DNA of 64,000 bases from assembly GCA_020026435.1 (NCBI GenBank), contig JAHHQK010000003.1, forward strand, positions 62,001 through 126,000, given 5' to 3'. Both the position numbers and the translations under genes were made by a program. The notes under the pieces were generated by a model, which saw only the letters and a list, made by a program, of their open reading frames with translations, had not been told where the DNA came from and did no database searches. Below are positions 18,501 to 26,510 of this stretch, in pieces; position 1 is the stretch's first letter; each line of letters starts with the position of its first letter. The DNA is from Alistipes sp. (GTDB lineage Bacteria; Bacteroidota; Bacteroidia; Bacteroidales; Rikenellaceae).

Positions 18501-18573
18501 TACCCCCTCAGGGGCTCGAACCCTGGACCCCAACATTAAGAGTGTCGTGCTCTACCAACTGAGCTAAAGAGGC
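18501..18573 (-). tRNA. tRNA-Lys (anticodon CTT)
   Basis: The 73-base sequence folds as a full cloverleaf: acceptor stem GCCTCTT/AGGGGGT, D stem GCTC/GAGC, anticodon stem CGACA/TGTTG with loop CTCTTAA (anticodon CTT, reading AAG), T stem CAGGG/CCCTG with TTCGAGC loop and discriminator A. The 3' CCA is not encoded. It has its own promoter and terminator. The degraded region 17246-18450 abuts its 3' end. Confidence 0.95.
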
Positions 18574-18597
18574 ATCATTTATTTCTTAAATGCGTTG

Positions 18598-18629
18598 CAA
18601 AGATAAGGCCTTTTTTCGTACCTTCCAAA
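18598..18629 (-). promoter_or_regulatory. Promoter of tRNA-Lys
   Basis: On the minus strand TTTG (18629-18626), 20 bases and TATCTTTG (18605-18598) match the consensus; the mature tRNA starts 25 bases past the -7 element. Confidence 0.75.
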
Positions 18630-18669
18630 TATTTTCTAAACTTTTTTCAAAATTTTCTCATTTTTTTCT

Positions 18670-20184
18670 CTATCGACCGCCTTCCATCACCAGCTTGTCG
18701 CTGTTCCATTCGCCGACGGCATCGAGGTAGATCATCGGACGGATTTCATCCAACGACTTGAGCACCAGGTATGTGTCGTATAAGTTGATGCCGTTTGCCG
18801 AGTGGTCGGCCATCGAAAATCCGATCACCGAGGGGTGACGTTTCGTGTGGTGATAATTATTGACGGCACGCTCGATAAATTCGCTGCGGAAGTAGGGGTC
18901 GTTCGAGATGTTGCCCTCGCGAGTGCGGTCATCGCCCTGCAAATGGGTGTCGATCGGAGCCTGGGCGATCACGAAGAAGCCCATCTTGTCGCAGAATTCG
19001 TAGAGACCGTGGCGGACGATACCGGCTTTCAACTTGAAGGTGTTGTAGCCGTTGCTGCTCAAGCGCAACAATTCCCGGTCGTCGGCCGAAGGGTCGATCT
19101 CGCACATCTTCAAGGTGACGGGCGCACCATTGAGGCTCATGGCCCCCTGGTCGAAGTTTAGGGCGCGGAATCCGATGCCGAGGTCGATATACTCCATGAA
19201 ACGGCCCTCGTGTTGCGTGCGCAGGCGCAGGGTGTAGAACATGGGGGTCCGGGGCGACCACAGGAAACTCTGCGGGATGCGGCTCACGAAACGCAGGGTG
19301 TCCTCTCCGCGCATTTCGAGGGTGATGTCGCGCGTGCCGTTGGCGACCTCCTCACCCGAGGGCGACAGCAGGGCGTAGTGTATGCGCGAAGAGCGGGGAT
19401 TCAGCGCGCTGCTCTTCACGATGATGGCCACCTCGGCCGTAGCCGAATGGTCGGGGCTGTCGGCCATCCAGGTCTTGACCTCCACGTCGCGGATGCGGAG
19501 TGTCGGTTGGCTCATCACCCACGCCTGGCCCAGGGACGGTTGGCGGGAGGAGCGCCAGCCCTCCATCTGCTCCAGCTCCTGGTTGTCGGTCAGCTCCACC
19601 TCGATGGTGTTGCGTCCGTCGCGGGTGAGTTTGGTGATGTTGTACTCGGCGGCCTGGTTGCCGTCGTTGCACAGGGCGGCTTCGCGGCCGTTGACCCGTA
19701 TCTTATAGGAGGACGATGCCGAACCCAGATGCAGCAGTACCTGGCGGTTGACCCATGCGAAAGGCACGGAAAATTCCGTGGTGAAACTCTTGCCGTTCTG
19801 AGCCCAGTCGTCCAGACGGGTCAGATAGCGGTGGTTGCCGTTTTGGGCCGAGCTGCTCTTGTCGTCGGCCTTCACGGCTATTGTGCTGCCGCTTTTGAGG
19901 GCGGCACGCGATATCTTGCCGCTTTTGGGCTTGGGGGCTTTCTGCTCGGCTACTTCTTCCGCGGGGTCGACGGTGGTGTTGCGGGCATGAGCCGCCTGCA
20001 GGGCCGATGCGGCCTCGGCGGCCGTGGCGAAGGCCTCGATACCGCCACGCGGGAGTTCCTGCCCGTAGTTGCGCGTGATCTGGCTGCCATAGGGGTGCTG
20101 CACACGGCGGGGCATCTGTGCTGAGGTCGGGGTGAGACCTGCGCCGAGCGATAAAATCGTTATGATCGAAAGAATTCTGTTCAT
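18670..20184 (-). CDS. Secreted GH2-like protein lacking catalytic residues
   Basis: The 504-residue protein has a signal peptide (ILSIITILSLGAGLTPTSAQ), a linker (about 25-125), a GH2 jelly-roll sugar-binding domain (about 130-230), an Ig-like domain (about 235-340) and the first part of a TIM barrel. At the site of the family motif LGNESGNG it has MADHSANG, so the acid/base Glu aligns with His461. The chain ends about 40 residues later, before the position of the nucleophile Glu. It should therefore bind rather than cleave sugars, or be a truncated relic kept under selection. Codon use looks normal. It stands alone, divergent from the HsdR-N-like gene. Confidence 0.75.
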   Translation of the reverse strand: MNRILSIITILSLGAGLTPTSAQMPRRVQHPYGSQITRNYGQELPRGGIEAFATAAEAASALQAAHARNTTVDPAEEVAEQKAPKPKSGKISRAALKSGSTIAVKADDKSSSAQNGNHRYLTRLDDWAQNGKSFTTEFSVPFAWVNRQVLLHLGSASSSYKIRVNGREAALCNDGNQAAEYNITKLTRDGRNTIEVELTDNQELEQMEGWRSSRQPSLGQAWVMSQPTLRIRDVEVKTWMADSPDHSATAEVAIIVKSSALNPRSSRIHYALLSPSGEEVANGTRDITLEMRGEDTLRFVSRIPQSFLWSPRTPMFYTLRLRTQHEGRFMEYIDLGIGFRALNFDQGAMSLNGAPVTLKMCEIDPSADDRELLRLSSNGYNTFKLKAGIVRHGLYEFCDKMGFFVIAQAPIDTHLQGDDRTREGNISNDPYFRSEFIERAVNNYHHTKRHPSVIGFSMADHSANGINLYDTYLVLKSLDEIRPMIYLDAVGEWNSDKLVMEGGR

Positions 20185-20248
20185 AATTCGTCGGTTTTAT
20201 GAAATGAAGGGGAAGCCGGCCGGGCATTTTCGGAAAACGAACTTTTCC

Positions 20249-20280
20249 TTTGGCTTCGCGCTCTCCTTTTATTATATTTG
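20249..20280 (+). promoter_or_regulatory. Promoter of the HsdR-N-like gene
   Basis: TTTG (20249-20252), 20 bases and TATATTTG (20273-20280) match the consensus. The leader to the ATG at 20316 would be about 28 bases. Confidence 0.7.
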
Positions 20281-20315
20281 TCGGGTAAAGATACTTATTT
20301 TTTCGATACCTGGCA

Positions 20316-20786
20316 ATGAATACACTCCCAAAACTCAATTTTCCTGCAATTCACCCGCGGGCCCGTCGGCGCAACTCTTCGATCGAGATTTGGGACAGTA
20401 TCCGCGGGATGTATCTGGTCCTTACGCCCGAGGAGTGGGTGCGTCAGCATCTGATCGCCTATCTGGTCGGGGCGTGCCGTGCGGCGGCGACCAGCATCGT
20501 CCAGGAATACCCCGTAGCTTTCAACGGACAGCCCCAGCGGGCCGATGTCGTGGTGATGGACCGTGAGGCCCGTCCGCTGCTCCTGGCCGAATGCAAGGCC
20601 CCCACGGTCTCGATCGACGAGAAGGTCTTTGCCCAGGCCGTGCGTTACAATTCGATGATCGGGGCCCGCTATGTGGTGCTGACCAACGGTCTGAAGCATT
20701 ACTGCTTCGAATGGGAGGCTCCGCGGGACGGTGCTCCGGGGCGTTACCTGCGCCGGGAGTCCTTTCCCGATCTATTGGGCCGGTAA
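20316..20786 (+). CDS. Stand-alone nuclease-like protein with HsdR N-terminal fold
   Basis: The 156-residue protein matches the short type I restriction HsdR-N-terminal-like family found across Bacteroidota. The region RADVVVMDREARPLLLAECK supplies the D...ExK signature of the PD-(D/E)xK nuclease fold, and the following QAVRYNSMIGARYVVLTNGL is typical of the group. No helicase, HsdM or HsdS partner is nearby, so this is not a classical restriction system; the biological role is unknown. Its last 15 bases overlap, tail to tail, the LytTR regulator gene. Confidence 0.8.
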   Translation: MNTLPKLNFPAIHPRARRRNSSIEIWDSIRGMYLVLTPEEWVRQHLIAYLVGACRAAATSIVQEYPVAFNGQPQRADVVVMDREARPLLLAECKAPTVSIDEKVFAQAVRYNSMIGARYVVLTNGLKHYCFEWEAPRDGAPGRYLRRESFPDLLGR

Positions 20787-21533
20787 TTCGGTGTCCAGAT
20801 TTCTGAATTTCTTGTCGATATACTGCTGGAAGGCGTCTTTGTAAAGTTCGCCGATCGGCACATACTCCGTGTCGTTGATGTAGACCCGCCCCTTGACGTA
20901 GGCGCGTATGTAGTCCAGGTTGACGATGTAGGAGCGGTGTATGCGCATGAACCGGTCCGAGGGCAGTGCCGCCTCCATGTTCTTCAGACGGAAGAGCGTA
21001 GTGATGGTCGTGTTGTCCGAGAGGTGCATCCTCACATACTCGCCCTCGCTCTCCAGATAGACAATCGTGCTGATCTTGATGAGCGATACCTTGTAATCGG
21101 CCTTCACCGAGATGTACTCCCGATCCTGGGGCAGAGCCTCCGAGTCGGGTTCCGTGGCGTTGCGCTGGTTGTTCCTCAGCTCGTAGAGCGAGTTGGCCTT
21201 GGTGGCGGCGCGGCTGAAGTCTGCGAAGCTGAAGGGCTTGAGCAGGTAATCCACGGCGTCGAGCTTGAATCCCTCGATGGCATATTGCGAGTAGGCCGTC
21301 GTGAAGATCACCATGGGCTTGTGGATAAGCGTGCGCACGAAATCCACACCGTTCAGATCGGGCATGTTGATGTCGACGAAGATCAGATCGACCTTCTGTC
21401 GGGCGAGGAACTGTTGAGCGTCGATGGCGTTGTTGCACGTGGTGACCAGTTCCAGGTAGGGGATTTTCGAGATGTAGGCGGTGAGCTGTCGCAGGGCTAA
21501 AGGCTCATCGTCGATGGCTATACATTTAAGCAT
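20772..21533 (-). CDS. LytTR-family response regulator
   Basis: The 253-residue protein has a receiver domain (about 1-120; acidic pair at D8/D9, phospho-acceptor D54 in LIFVDINMPDLNG, then K in LLKPF) and a C-terminal LytTR DNA-binding domain (about 145-245; YLESEGEYVRMHL, RIHRSYIVNL). It should respond to phosphorylation by the histidine kinase encoded immediately upstream, whose stop overlaps this start by 8 bases. The target genes are not evident from the sequence. Confidence 0.93.
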   Translation of the reverse strand: MLKCIAIDDEPLALRQLTAYISKIPYLELVTTCNNAIDAQQFLARQKVDLIFVDINMPDLNGVDFVRTLIHKPMVIFTTAYSQYAIEGFKLDAVDYLLKPFSFADFSRAATKANSLYELRNNQRNATEPDSEALPQDREYISVKADYKVSLIKISTIVYLESEGEYVRMHLSDNTTITTLFRLKNMEAALPSDRFMRIHRSYIVNLDYIRAYVKGRVYINDTEYVPIGELYKDAFQQYIDKKFRNLDTELPAQ

Positions 21534-22590
21534 GAAGAGTCGGAATGGTTAGATTTACGGTATAGGTGTCGGCCGTTTCCTCGATCTGCATCGTGTAGTT
21601 CTTGGGGCCGTAGATCAGTTCCAGTCGTTTGCGGACGTTCTCCAGTCCGATGCCCCGGGGTTTGGTGCTCTCGGTGACGGGATGGCGGCTGTTGGCGATG
21701 CGGGCCGTCACCTGCTGGGGGGTGTGGTCGATCCTGATGTGAATGAACGAGGGGTGGTTGTAGCTCACGCCATGTTTGAAGGCGTTCTCCACGAAGACGA
21801 TCAGCAGCAGCGGCGGGATCGAGATCTGGTCGGAGATCCGTTGCGAATGCTCCACACGGATATCCACCTCGTCGGTGTAGCGGATGCGCATCAGCTCGAT
21901 GTAGTTCTTCAGGAAACGGATGTCGTTGTTGAGCGAGATGATCTCATTACCCGAATCATAGAGTACGTAGCGCATCATCTTTGAAAGCTCGATGACGGCA
22001 TTCTGGGCCGATTCGGGGTCGATGTCGATCAGAGCGTGGATGTTGTTGAGCGTGTTCATGAAGAAGTGGGGGTTGATCTGATACTTCAGATAATCCATCT
22101 CGGCCTGGAGGTTCTGCCGTTTGAGTTCCTCCATCTTCTGTTCGTCGCGGATGGATTGGTACATGAGCTTGATGCCCGTGTTGGCACCGATCATGAAGAA
22201 TCCCAGGATCACGTTCCAATACATCTCCAGGTCGGTGAACGAGGCCTTGTGGGCGGCGATCAGATGCTCTTCGATGATGGGCTGAACGGCCAGGATATGG
22301 TCCTCGTAGAAGTCGACCAGCCAGAAGATGCCGATCACGACGATCAGATTGCTGAGTATGTAGTTCCAGTACTTGTGGCGGAGCATGAAGAGCGGGGCCA
22401 CAATGTTGTTGTGGATGATGAATATCAGCAGGTAGGGCGCGATCTTGCGCCAGGCGATCAGCACGTTGTCGAAACTCACGTGCATCTCCGACATCATCTG
22501 AGAATTGAGTACCGGCACCAGGATGATGGCCGACCAGACCATCAGGTAGAGCAGGTTTTCGCCGATGGCTTGTTTCTTCGTGATTTTCAT
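21526..22590 (-). CDS. LytS-type membrane sensor histidine kinase
   Basis: The 354-residue protein has about four membrane segments in the first 140 residues, a short coiled linker and a HisKA_7TM/His_kinase-type domain with phospho-accepting H175 in QINPHFFMNTLNNIHALID. The C-terminal ATPase has the N box VFVENAFKHGVSYN and the G box GIGLENVRKRLELIYG. No extracellular sensor domain is present, so the membrane part probably senses the signal. It overlaps its response regulator by 8 bases. Confidence 0.93.
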   Translation of the reverse strand: MKITKKQAIGENLLYLMVWSAIILVPVLNSQMMSEMHVSFDNVLIAWRKIAPYLLIFIIHNNIVAPLFMLRHKYWNYILSNLIVVIGIFWLVDFYEDHILAVQPIIEEHLIAAHKASFTDLEMYWNVILGFFMIGANTGIKLMYQSIRDEQKMEELKRQNLQAEMDYLKYQINPHFFMNTLNNIHALIDIDPESAQNAVIELSKMMRYVLYDSGNEIISLNNDIRFLKNYIELMRIRYTDEVDIRVEHSQRISDQISIPPLLLIVFVENAFKHGVSYNHPSFIHIRIDHTPQQVTARIANSRHPVTESTKPRGIGLENVRKRLELIYGPKNYTMQIEETADTYTVNLTIPTLHA

Positions 22591-22660
22591 GGGTCCTTCA
22601 GTATCAAATATCGGTCGGGGACTCCCCTCCCTCGAACGTAAAAATTGTTTGATTGAAAAC

Positions 22661-22691
22661 AGCCCGAAAGTTGTGTGTTGACTTTCGGGCT
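22661..22691 (-). terminator. Intrinsic terminator after the acyl-CoA ligase
   Basis: AGCCCGAAAGT pairs perfectly with ACTTTCGGGCT around a 9-base loop, followed on the minus strand by GTTTTC. It separates the ligase transcript from the kinase gene. Confidence 0.75.
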
Positions 22692-22739
22692 GGCCTCATA
22701 GTGTTGTGTGTGTGAAAGAAGGCCTTGCGGCTCGGTGGG

Positions 22740-24440
22740 CTATTTGTTCAGCAACGACGGGCTGTACAGATAGCGTTTGATACTGCGCTTGGGAGTCTTC
22801 TCGAACTCGGTGGGGTAGAGTATGATCTCCGAGACACGCTCGTAGGCAGCCAGCTGGGTATTCAGCTCCTTGAGGTTGTCCTGCATGATCTGCGGCAGGT
22901 CGTTCTTGTCGATACCCTCGTTCTCTGCCTGTTCGTAGTCGGGTACGACCAGGGCCTTGAGGCGTCCGTTCTCGGCCTCGAGTACCAGCGATTCCATCAC
23001 CATGTACATATTGTTGAGTCTGTCCTCGATCTCCTCGGGGTAGATGTTCTGTCCGTTGCTAGTCAGAATCATCGTCTTCGAGCGGCCGCGGATGTAGAGC
23101 GTGCCGTCGGGATCCATCGTTCCCATGTCGCCCGTGTGCAACCATCCGTCCTCGGCGAGGACCTTCTTGGTGTCCTTCTCGTTCTTGTAGTAACCTCTCA
23201 TCACGTGTTCGCCGTGTACGAGGATCTCACCGGCCTTGTGCTCCGGATCGTCCGAATCGATCTTCACATCGAGCAATCCCTTCAGATAGCGTCCGCACGA
23301 ACCGGGCTTGAACTCGTTGTCGGGTGCGAAGCTGATCAGCGGGGCACACTCGGTCATACCGTAGCCGATGGTGATCGGGAAGTGGATCTTCATGAGGAAC
23401 GATTCGGTCTCCTGGTTCATCGGAGCACCGCCCACGATGAAGATCGACACATTGCCGCCGAAGGCGTCCATCAGTTTCTTGCGCACCACCGAATAGATGG
23501 CCGTATTGAGCAACGGAATCTTCATGGCAATCGACATCGGGCCTTTCTCCAGCATGGGAAGTACCTGTTTGCGGTAGATCTTCTCCAGGATCATCGGCAC
23601 GCAGCAGATGATCGTCGGCTTGACCACCGACATGGCCTCCAGCAGGATCTTGGGCGAGGGAATGCGTCCCAGCAGGGTGACGTGACCTCCGACGGCCAGC
23701 GGCGTGAGGAAGTCGAAGGCACAACCGTAGGCGTGGGCCAGCGGCAGGAACGACAACGTACGGCCGCCCTTCTGGAAGTAGAGCTGCTGGGTCTGAGTAT
23801 TGACGGCGTTGCGGGCGAAGACGACATTACCCGTCAGGTTGTTGATCGTCAGCATCACACCCTTCGAGTAGCCGGTCGTTCCCGAGGTGTAGTTCAGGAG
23901 GGCGATTTCGTCATTGCCGATTTCGGGGTATTTGATGTCGTTGATACTGAATCCGCGGGGATATTTCGCGCGGTAGTTCTTCACGATGTTACGCTGGTAC
24001 TGGGTCAGCGAGGATCCGCTGCGCTCGTAGATGACGTGGAAGTCGGTGAGCGAGAAAACGGCGTCGATCTGCTTGATCTGATCCTCCTCGATCATATCCC
24101 AGAAATTGTCGCCCAGGAACAGCAGGCGGCTCTCCGAGTGGTTGATGATGTGGATCACGTCGGCTGCCGTGAAGTCCTGAAGGATGGGGACGATAACGGC
24201 TCCGTAGGTGATTGTGCCTATATAGGTGATACACCAGCGGGGGTTGTTACGGCCGATCAGGGCGATCTTGTCGCCGCGTTTGATGCCGGCCTTTTTGAAG
24301 ATAAGGTGGAGTTTGGCGATCTCTTTGGCCATCTCGTAGTAGGAGAAGGTCTCGCCTTTGAAGTAGTCGCTCAAAGCCGAAGCCTCGCGGTTTTCGCGGA
24401 AGCTCTGCTCGTAGATTTTTATCAGGTTTTCCTGTAACAT
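22740..24440 (-). CDS. Long-chain fatty acid-CoA ligase (AMP-binding)
   Basis: The 566-residue protein carries the motifs of the acyl-adenylate superfamily: LLNYTSGTTGYSKGVMLT (P-loop, near residue 190), GYGMTECAPLISF and GWLHTGDMGTMDPDGTLYIRGR with a conserved C-terminal KTMILTSNGQNIYPEEIE. It activates free fatty acids to acyl-CoA or acyl-AMP, and the plsY gene upstream (138 bases away, same strand) also deals with acyl groups for phospholipid synthesis. Length matches FadD-like ligases of Bacteroidota. Substrate chain length cannot be read from the sequence. Confidence 0.92.
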   Translation of the reverse strand: MLQENLIKIYEQSFRENREASALSDYFKGETFSYYEMAKEIAKLHLIFKKAGIKRGDKIALIGRNNPRWCITYIGTITYGAVIVPILQDFTAADVIHIINHSESRLLFLGDNFWDMIEEDQIKQIDAVFSLTDFHVIYERSGSSLTQYQRNIVKNYRAKYPRGFSINDIKYPEIGNDEIALLNYTSGTTGYSKGVMLTINNLTGNVVFARNAVNTQTQQLYFQKGGRTLSFLPLAHAYGCAFDFLTPLAVGGHVTLLGRIPSPKILLEAMSVVKPTIICCVPMILEKIYRKQVLPMLEKGPMSIAMKIPLLNTAIYSVVRKKLMDAFGGNVSIFIVGGAPMNQETESFLMKIHFPITIGYGMTECAPLISFAPDNEFKPGSCGRYLKGLLDVKIDSDDPEHKAGEILVHGEHVMRGYYKNEKDTKKVLAEDGWLHTGDMGTMDPDGTLYIRGRSKTMILTSNGQNIYPEEIEDRLNNMYMVMESLVLEAENGRLKALVVPDYEQAENEGIDKNDLPQIMQDNLKELNTQLAAYERVSEIILYPTEFEKTPKRSIKRYLYSPSLLNK

Positions 24441-24578
24441 AGTTCTGAAAAAATTTTTCTCTTATTTTGGGGGGTGTCTAAATGAAAAACCCATCCGGCG
24501 AATCTTTCAATCCGGGGGATAAGCTCTTCGAAGGTAGCCTCCGAGAGGCTGCACCACACTACACTTTTAAGTTGTCTT

Positions 24579-25265
24579 TTATTTCTTTTGTGCGTTCTGT
24601 CCTGCGCCGGATCCCGGGGTCTTTGGGGTCTTCCAAAGGAATATCTTGGACTCCGTGCCCTCCATCAACCGCTTGATGTTCTTGCGGTGGGTGATGATCA
24701 GCAGTATGGCGATCACGATCGAGAACACGTCAAAGGGGATCGAGGTGTTGACCTTGGGCGACATCAGCGTGAATACGGGAAAGGTGCATCCGGCGATGAT
24801 CGACGCGAGTGATACATAGTGGAAGATCATCAGCACGACGAACCATACGCAGAAGCAGAGCAGGATGACGGGCGGGTGGATACCCGTGATGGCACCGACG
24901 AGCGTCGCGACGCCTTTTCCGCCACGGAATCCGGCGAAAATGGGGAAGATGTGGCCCAAAACCGCAGCAAAGACCGCACCGATCTTGATATTGATCAGAT
25001 CATTGTCGCCGATCAGGGGATCGTACTGCAGCATCTGGATGATGGTGACGGCGACGAAACCCTTCAGAAAGTCGAGTGCGAAAACCGGAATCGCGGCGCG
25101 GCGGCCCAACACGCGGAGCATATTGGTGGTGCCGGCGTTTTTCGATCCATGTTCCCGAATATCAATGCCATAGTATTTCTTGCCGATCCATACCGCACTC
25201 GGAATCGAGCCCAGCAGATAGGCCAAAACGATCATTGTTGTCGTGGTGTAAAATGTCAGTATCAT
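24579..25265 (-). CDS. plsY: Glycerol-3-phosphate acyltransferase PlsY
   Basis: I set the start at 25265 (228 residues). A longer frame from 25346 reaches across the predicted promoter and has no membrane-protein character in its first 27 residues. The protein has about five membrane segments and the PlsY motifs YLLGSIPSAVWIGK, EHGSKNAGTTNMLRVLG and GHIFPIFAGFRGGKGVAT. PlsY transfers the acyl group from acyl-phosphate to glycerol-3-phosphate, the first step in phospholipid synthesis. Confidence 0.95.
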   Translation of the reverse strand: MILTFYTTTTMIVLAYLLGSIPSAVWIGKKYYGIDIREHGSKNAGTTNMLRVLGRRAAIPVFALDFLKGFVAVTIIQMLQYDPLIGDNDLINIKIGAVFAAVLGHIFPIFAGFRGGKGVATLVGAITGIHPPVILLCFCVWFVVLMIFHYVSLASIIAGCTFPVFTLMSPKVNTSIPFDVFSIVIAILLIITHRKNIKRLMEGTESKIFLWKTPKTPGSGAGQNAQKK

Positions 25266-25292
25266 GTTACGTTTTGCATGAGTTTGTAATCG

Positions 25293-25300
25293 CAAATATA
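25293..25300 (-). promoter_or_regulatory. Promoter -7 element of plsY
   Basis: On the minus strand TATATTTG lies 27 bases before the plsY ATG. A good -33 element is not visible. It supports the shorter plsY start. Confidence 0.5.
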
Positions 25301-25372
25301 AGTAAAAAATCCGGAAATGAAACCTAAAGTCCAAAAAAGGTCCCAAAGATCGAAAATTTCGGAGAATTTTTT

Positions 25373-25380
25373 TATCTTTG
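25373..25380 (+). promoter_or_regulatory. Promoter -7 element of the YitT-miaB run
   Basis: TATCTTTG lies 113 bases before the YitT start, implying a leader of about 105 bases. No clear -33 element. Confidence 0.45.
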
Positions 25381-25493
25381 CTCCTGCTTAAAACTTCGGC
25401 TTCCGGACGCTGTCGGCCGAAAACACCGGTCGGACACTGAATCGATTGGTTGTCAGGTGGAAATGTGGCTCGGGAGCATAAAAAAATTCTGAA

Positions 25494-26510
25494 ATGAAAG
25501 TGAAATCTTTACTTGAACCGATGGGTTCGTGGGCCTGGTGGCGTTCGTGGCTGCTGATTTTTATCGGATGTTCGATCATGGGAGCGGCATTCGTGTTGTT
25601 TATCAACCCCTATAAATTCGTCCCGGGCGGAGTCTACGGTATGGGTATCGTTCTCCACAACATCTTCCCGTCGGTTCAAGTAGGTACTTTCGGATATATG
25701 TTCGACGTGCCGCTGATGCTGATTGCCATCCTGATCTTCGGCGGTCAGTTTGGTATGCGGACCGTGGCGGCGGCACTTTATACGCCGGGCTTCATGAACG
25801 TCATGACGCGGATGGTCTATCCCGACCAGGCCGCCGTGGAGTCGCTCGACCCGTCATTATTGCTGGGCGGACAACTCGACCTTTCGTCGGATCTGCTGCT
25901 GACGTGTATCATCGGTGCGGTGCTGGTCGGCGTGGGACAGGGTATCGTCGTGCGCCAGCAGGCTACAACCGGAGGTACGGACATTGTGGGTATGCTCCTG
26001 CAGAAATTCGCCGGAATCAAGTTCTCGACGGGTATCCTGCTGGCCGACGGATTTGTCGTGCTGTCGGGACTGGTGGTGATCGGTTTCGGACTGGGTATCA
26101 GCGACAATATGGAGGTACCCGATGTGGACAACATCTCGCGCAGCGGATGGATGCTGACGCTCTATTCGCTCATTACGATCTACACCACGTCGCGTGTGGT
26201 GGCCTATATGCTCAATGGAGCCACATACGATAAACTCCTGTTTATCATCAGTGATAACCATTCCGAGTTAAAGGATTTCGTGATCAAGGAACTGGACCGC
26301 AGTGCCACCTATATCAAGGCCCGCGGAATGTACACGGAGCGTGACCGCGAGATGATCTTCCTGGTCGTTCCGCGCGAGGAGGTGCGGGCCGTGCAGCACA
26401 AGATCAAGGAGATCGATCCCCGGGCCTTTGTGGTGGTGACCGATGCATACGAGACTTTCGGTGAGGGCTTCAAGCCGCTGCCCGATAAGAATGATATACA
26501 AGCTGAATAG
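25494..26510 (+). CDS. YitT-family membrane protein
   Basis: The 338-residue protein has about six membrane segments in the first 220 residues (including GCSIMGAAFVLFINPYKFVP and GIVVRQQATTGGTDIVGMLL) and a soluble C-terminal DUF2179 domain (about 240-330; MYTERDREMIFLVVPREEV). This is the YitT group of conserved inner-membrane proteins with unsettled function. The stop is directly followed by the miaB ATG without spacer, so the two genes are translationally linked. Confidence 0.88.
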   Translation: MKVKSLLEPMGSWAWWRSWLLIFIGCSIMGAAFVLFINPYKFVPGGVYGMGIVLHNIFPSVQVGTFGYMFDVPLMLIAILIFGGQFGMRTVAAALYTPGFMNVMTRMVYPDQAAVESLDPSLLLGGQLDLSSDLLLTCIIGAVLVGVGQGIVVRQQATTGGTDIVGMLLQKFAGIKFSTGILLADGFVVLSGLVVIGFGLGISDNMEVPDVDNISRSGWMLTLYSLITIYTTSRVVAYMLNGATYDKLLFIISDNHSELKDFVIKELDRSATYIKARGMYTERDREMIFLVVPREEVRAVQHKIKEIDPRAFVVVTDAYETFGEGFKPLPDKNDIQAE

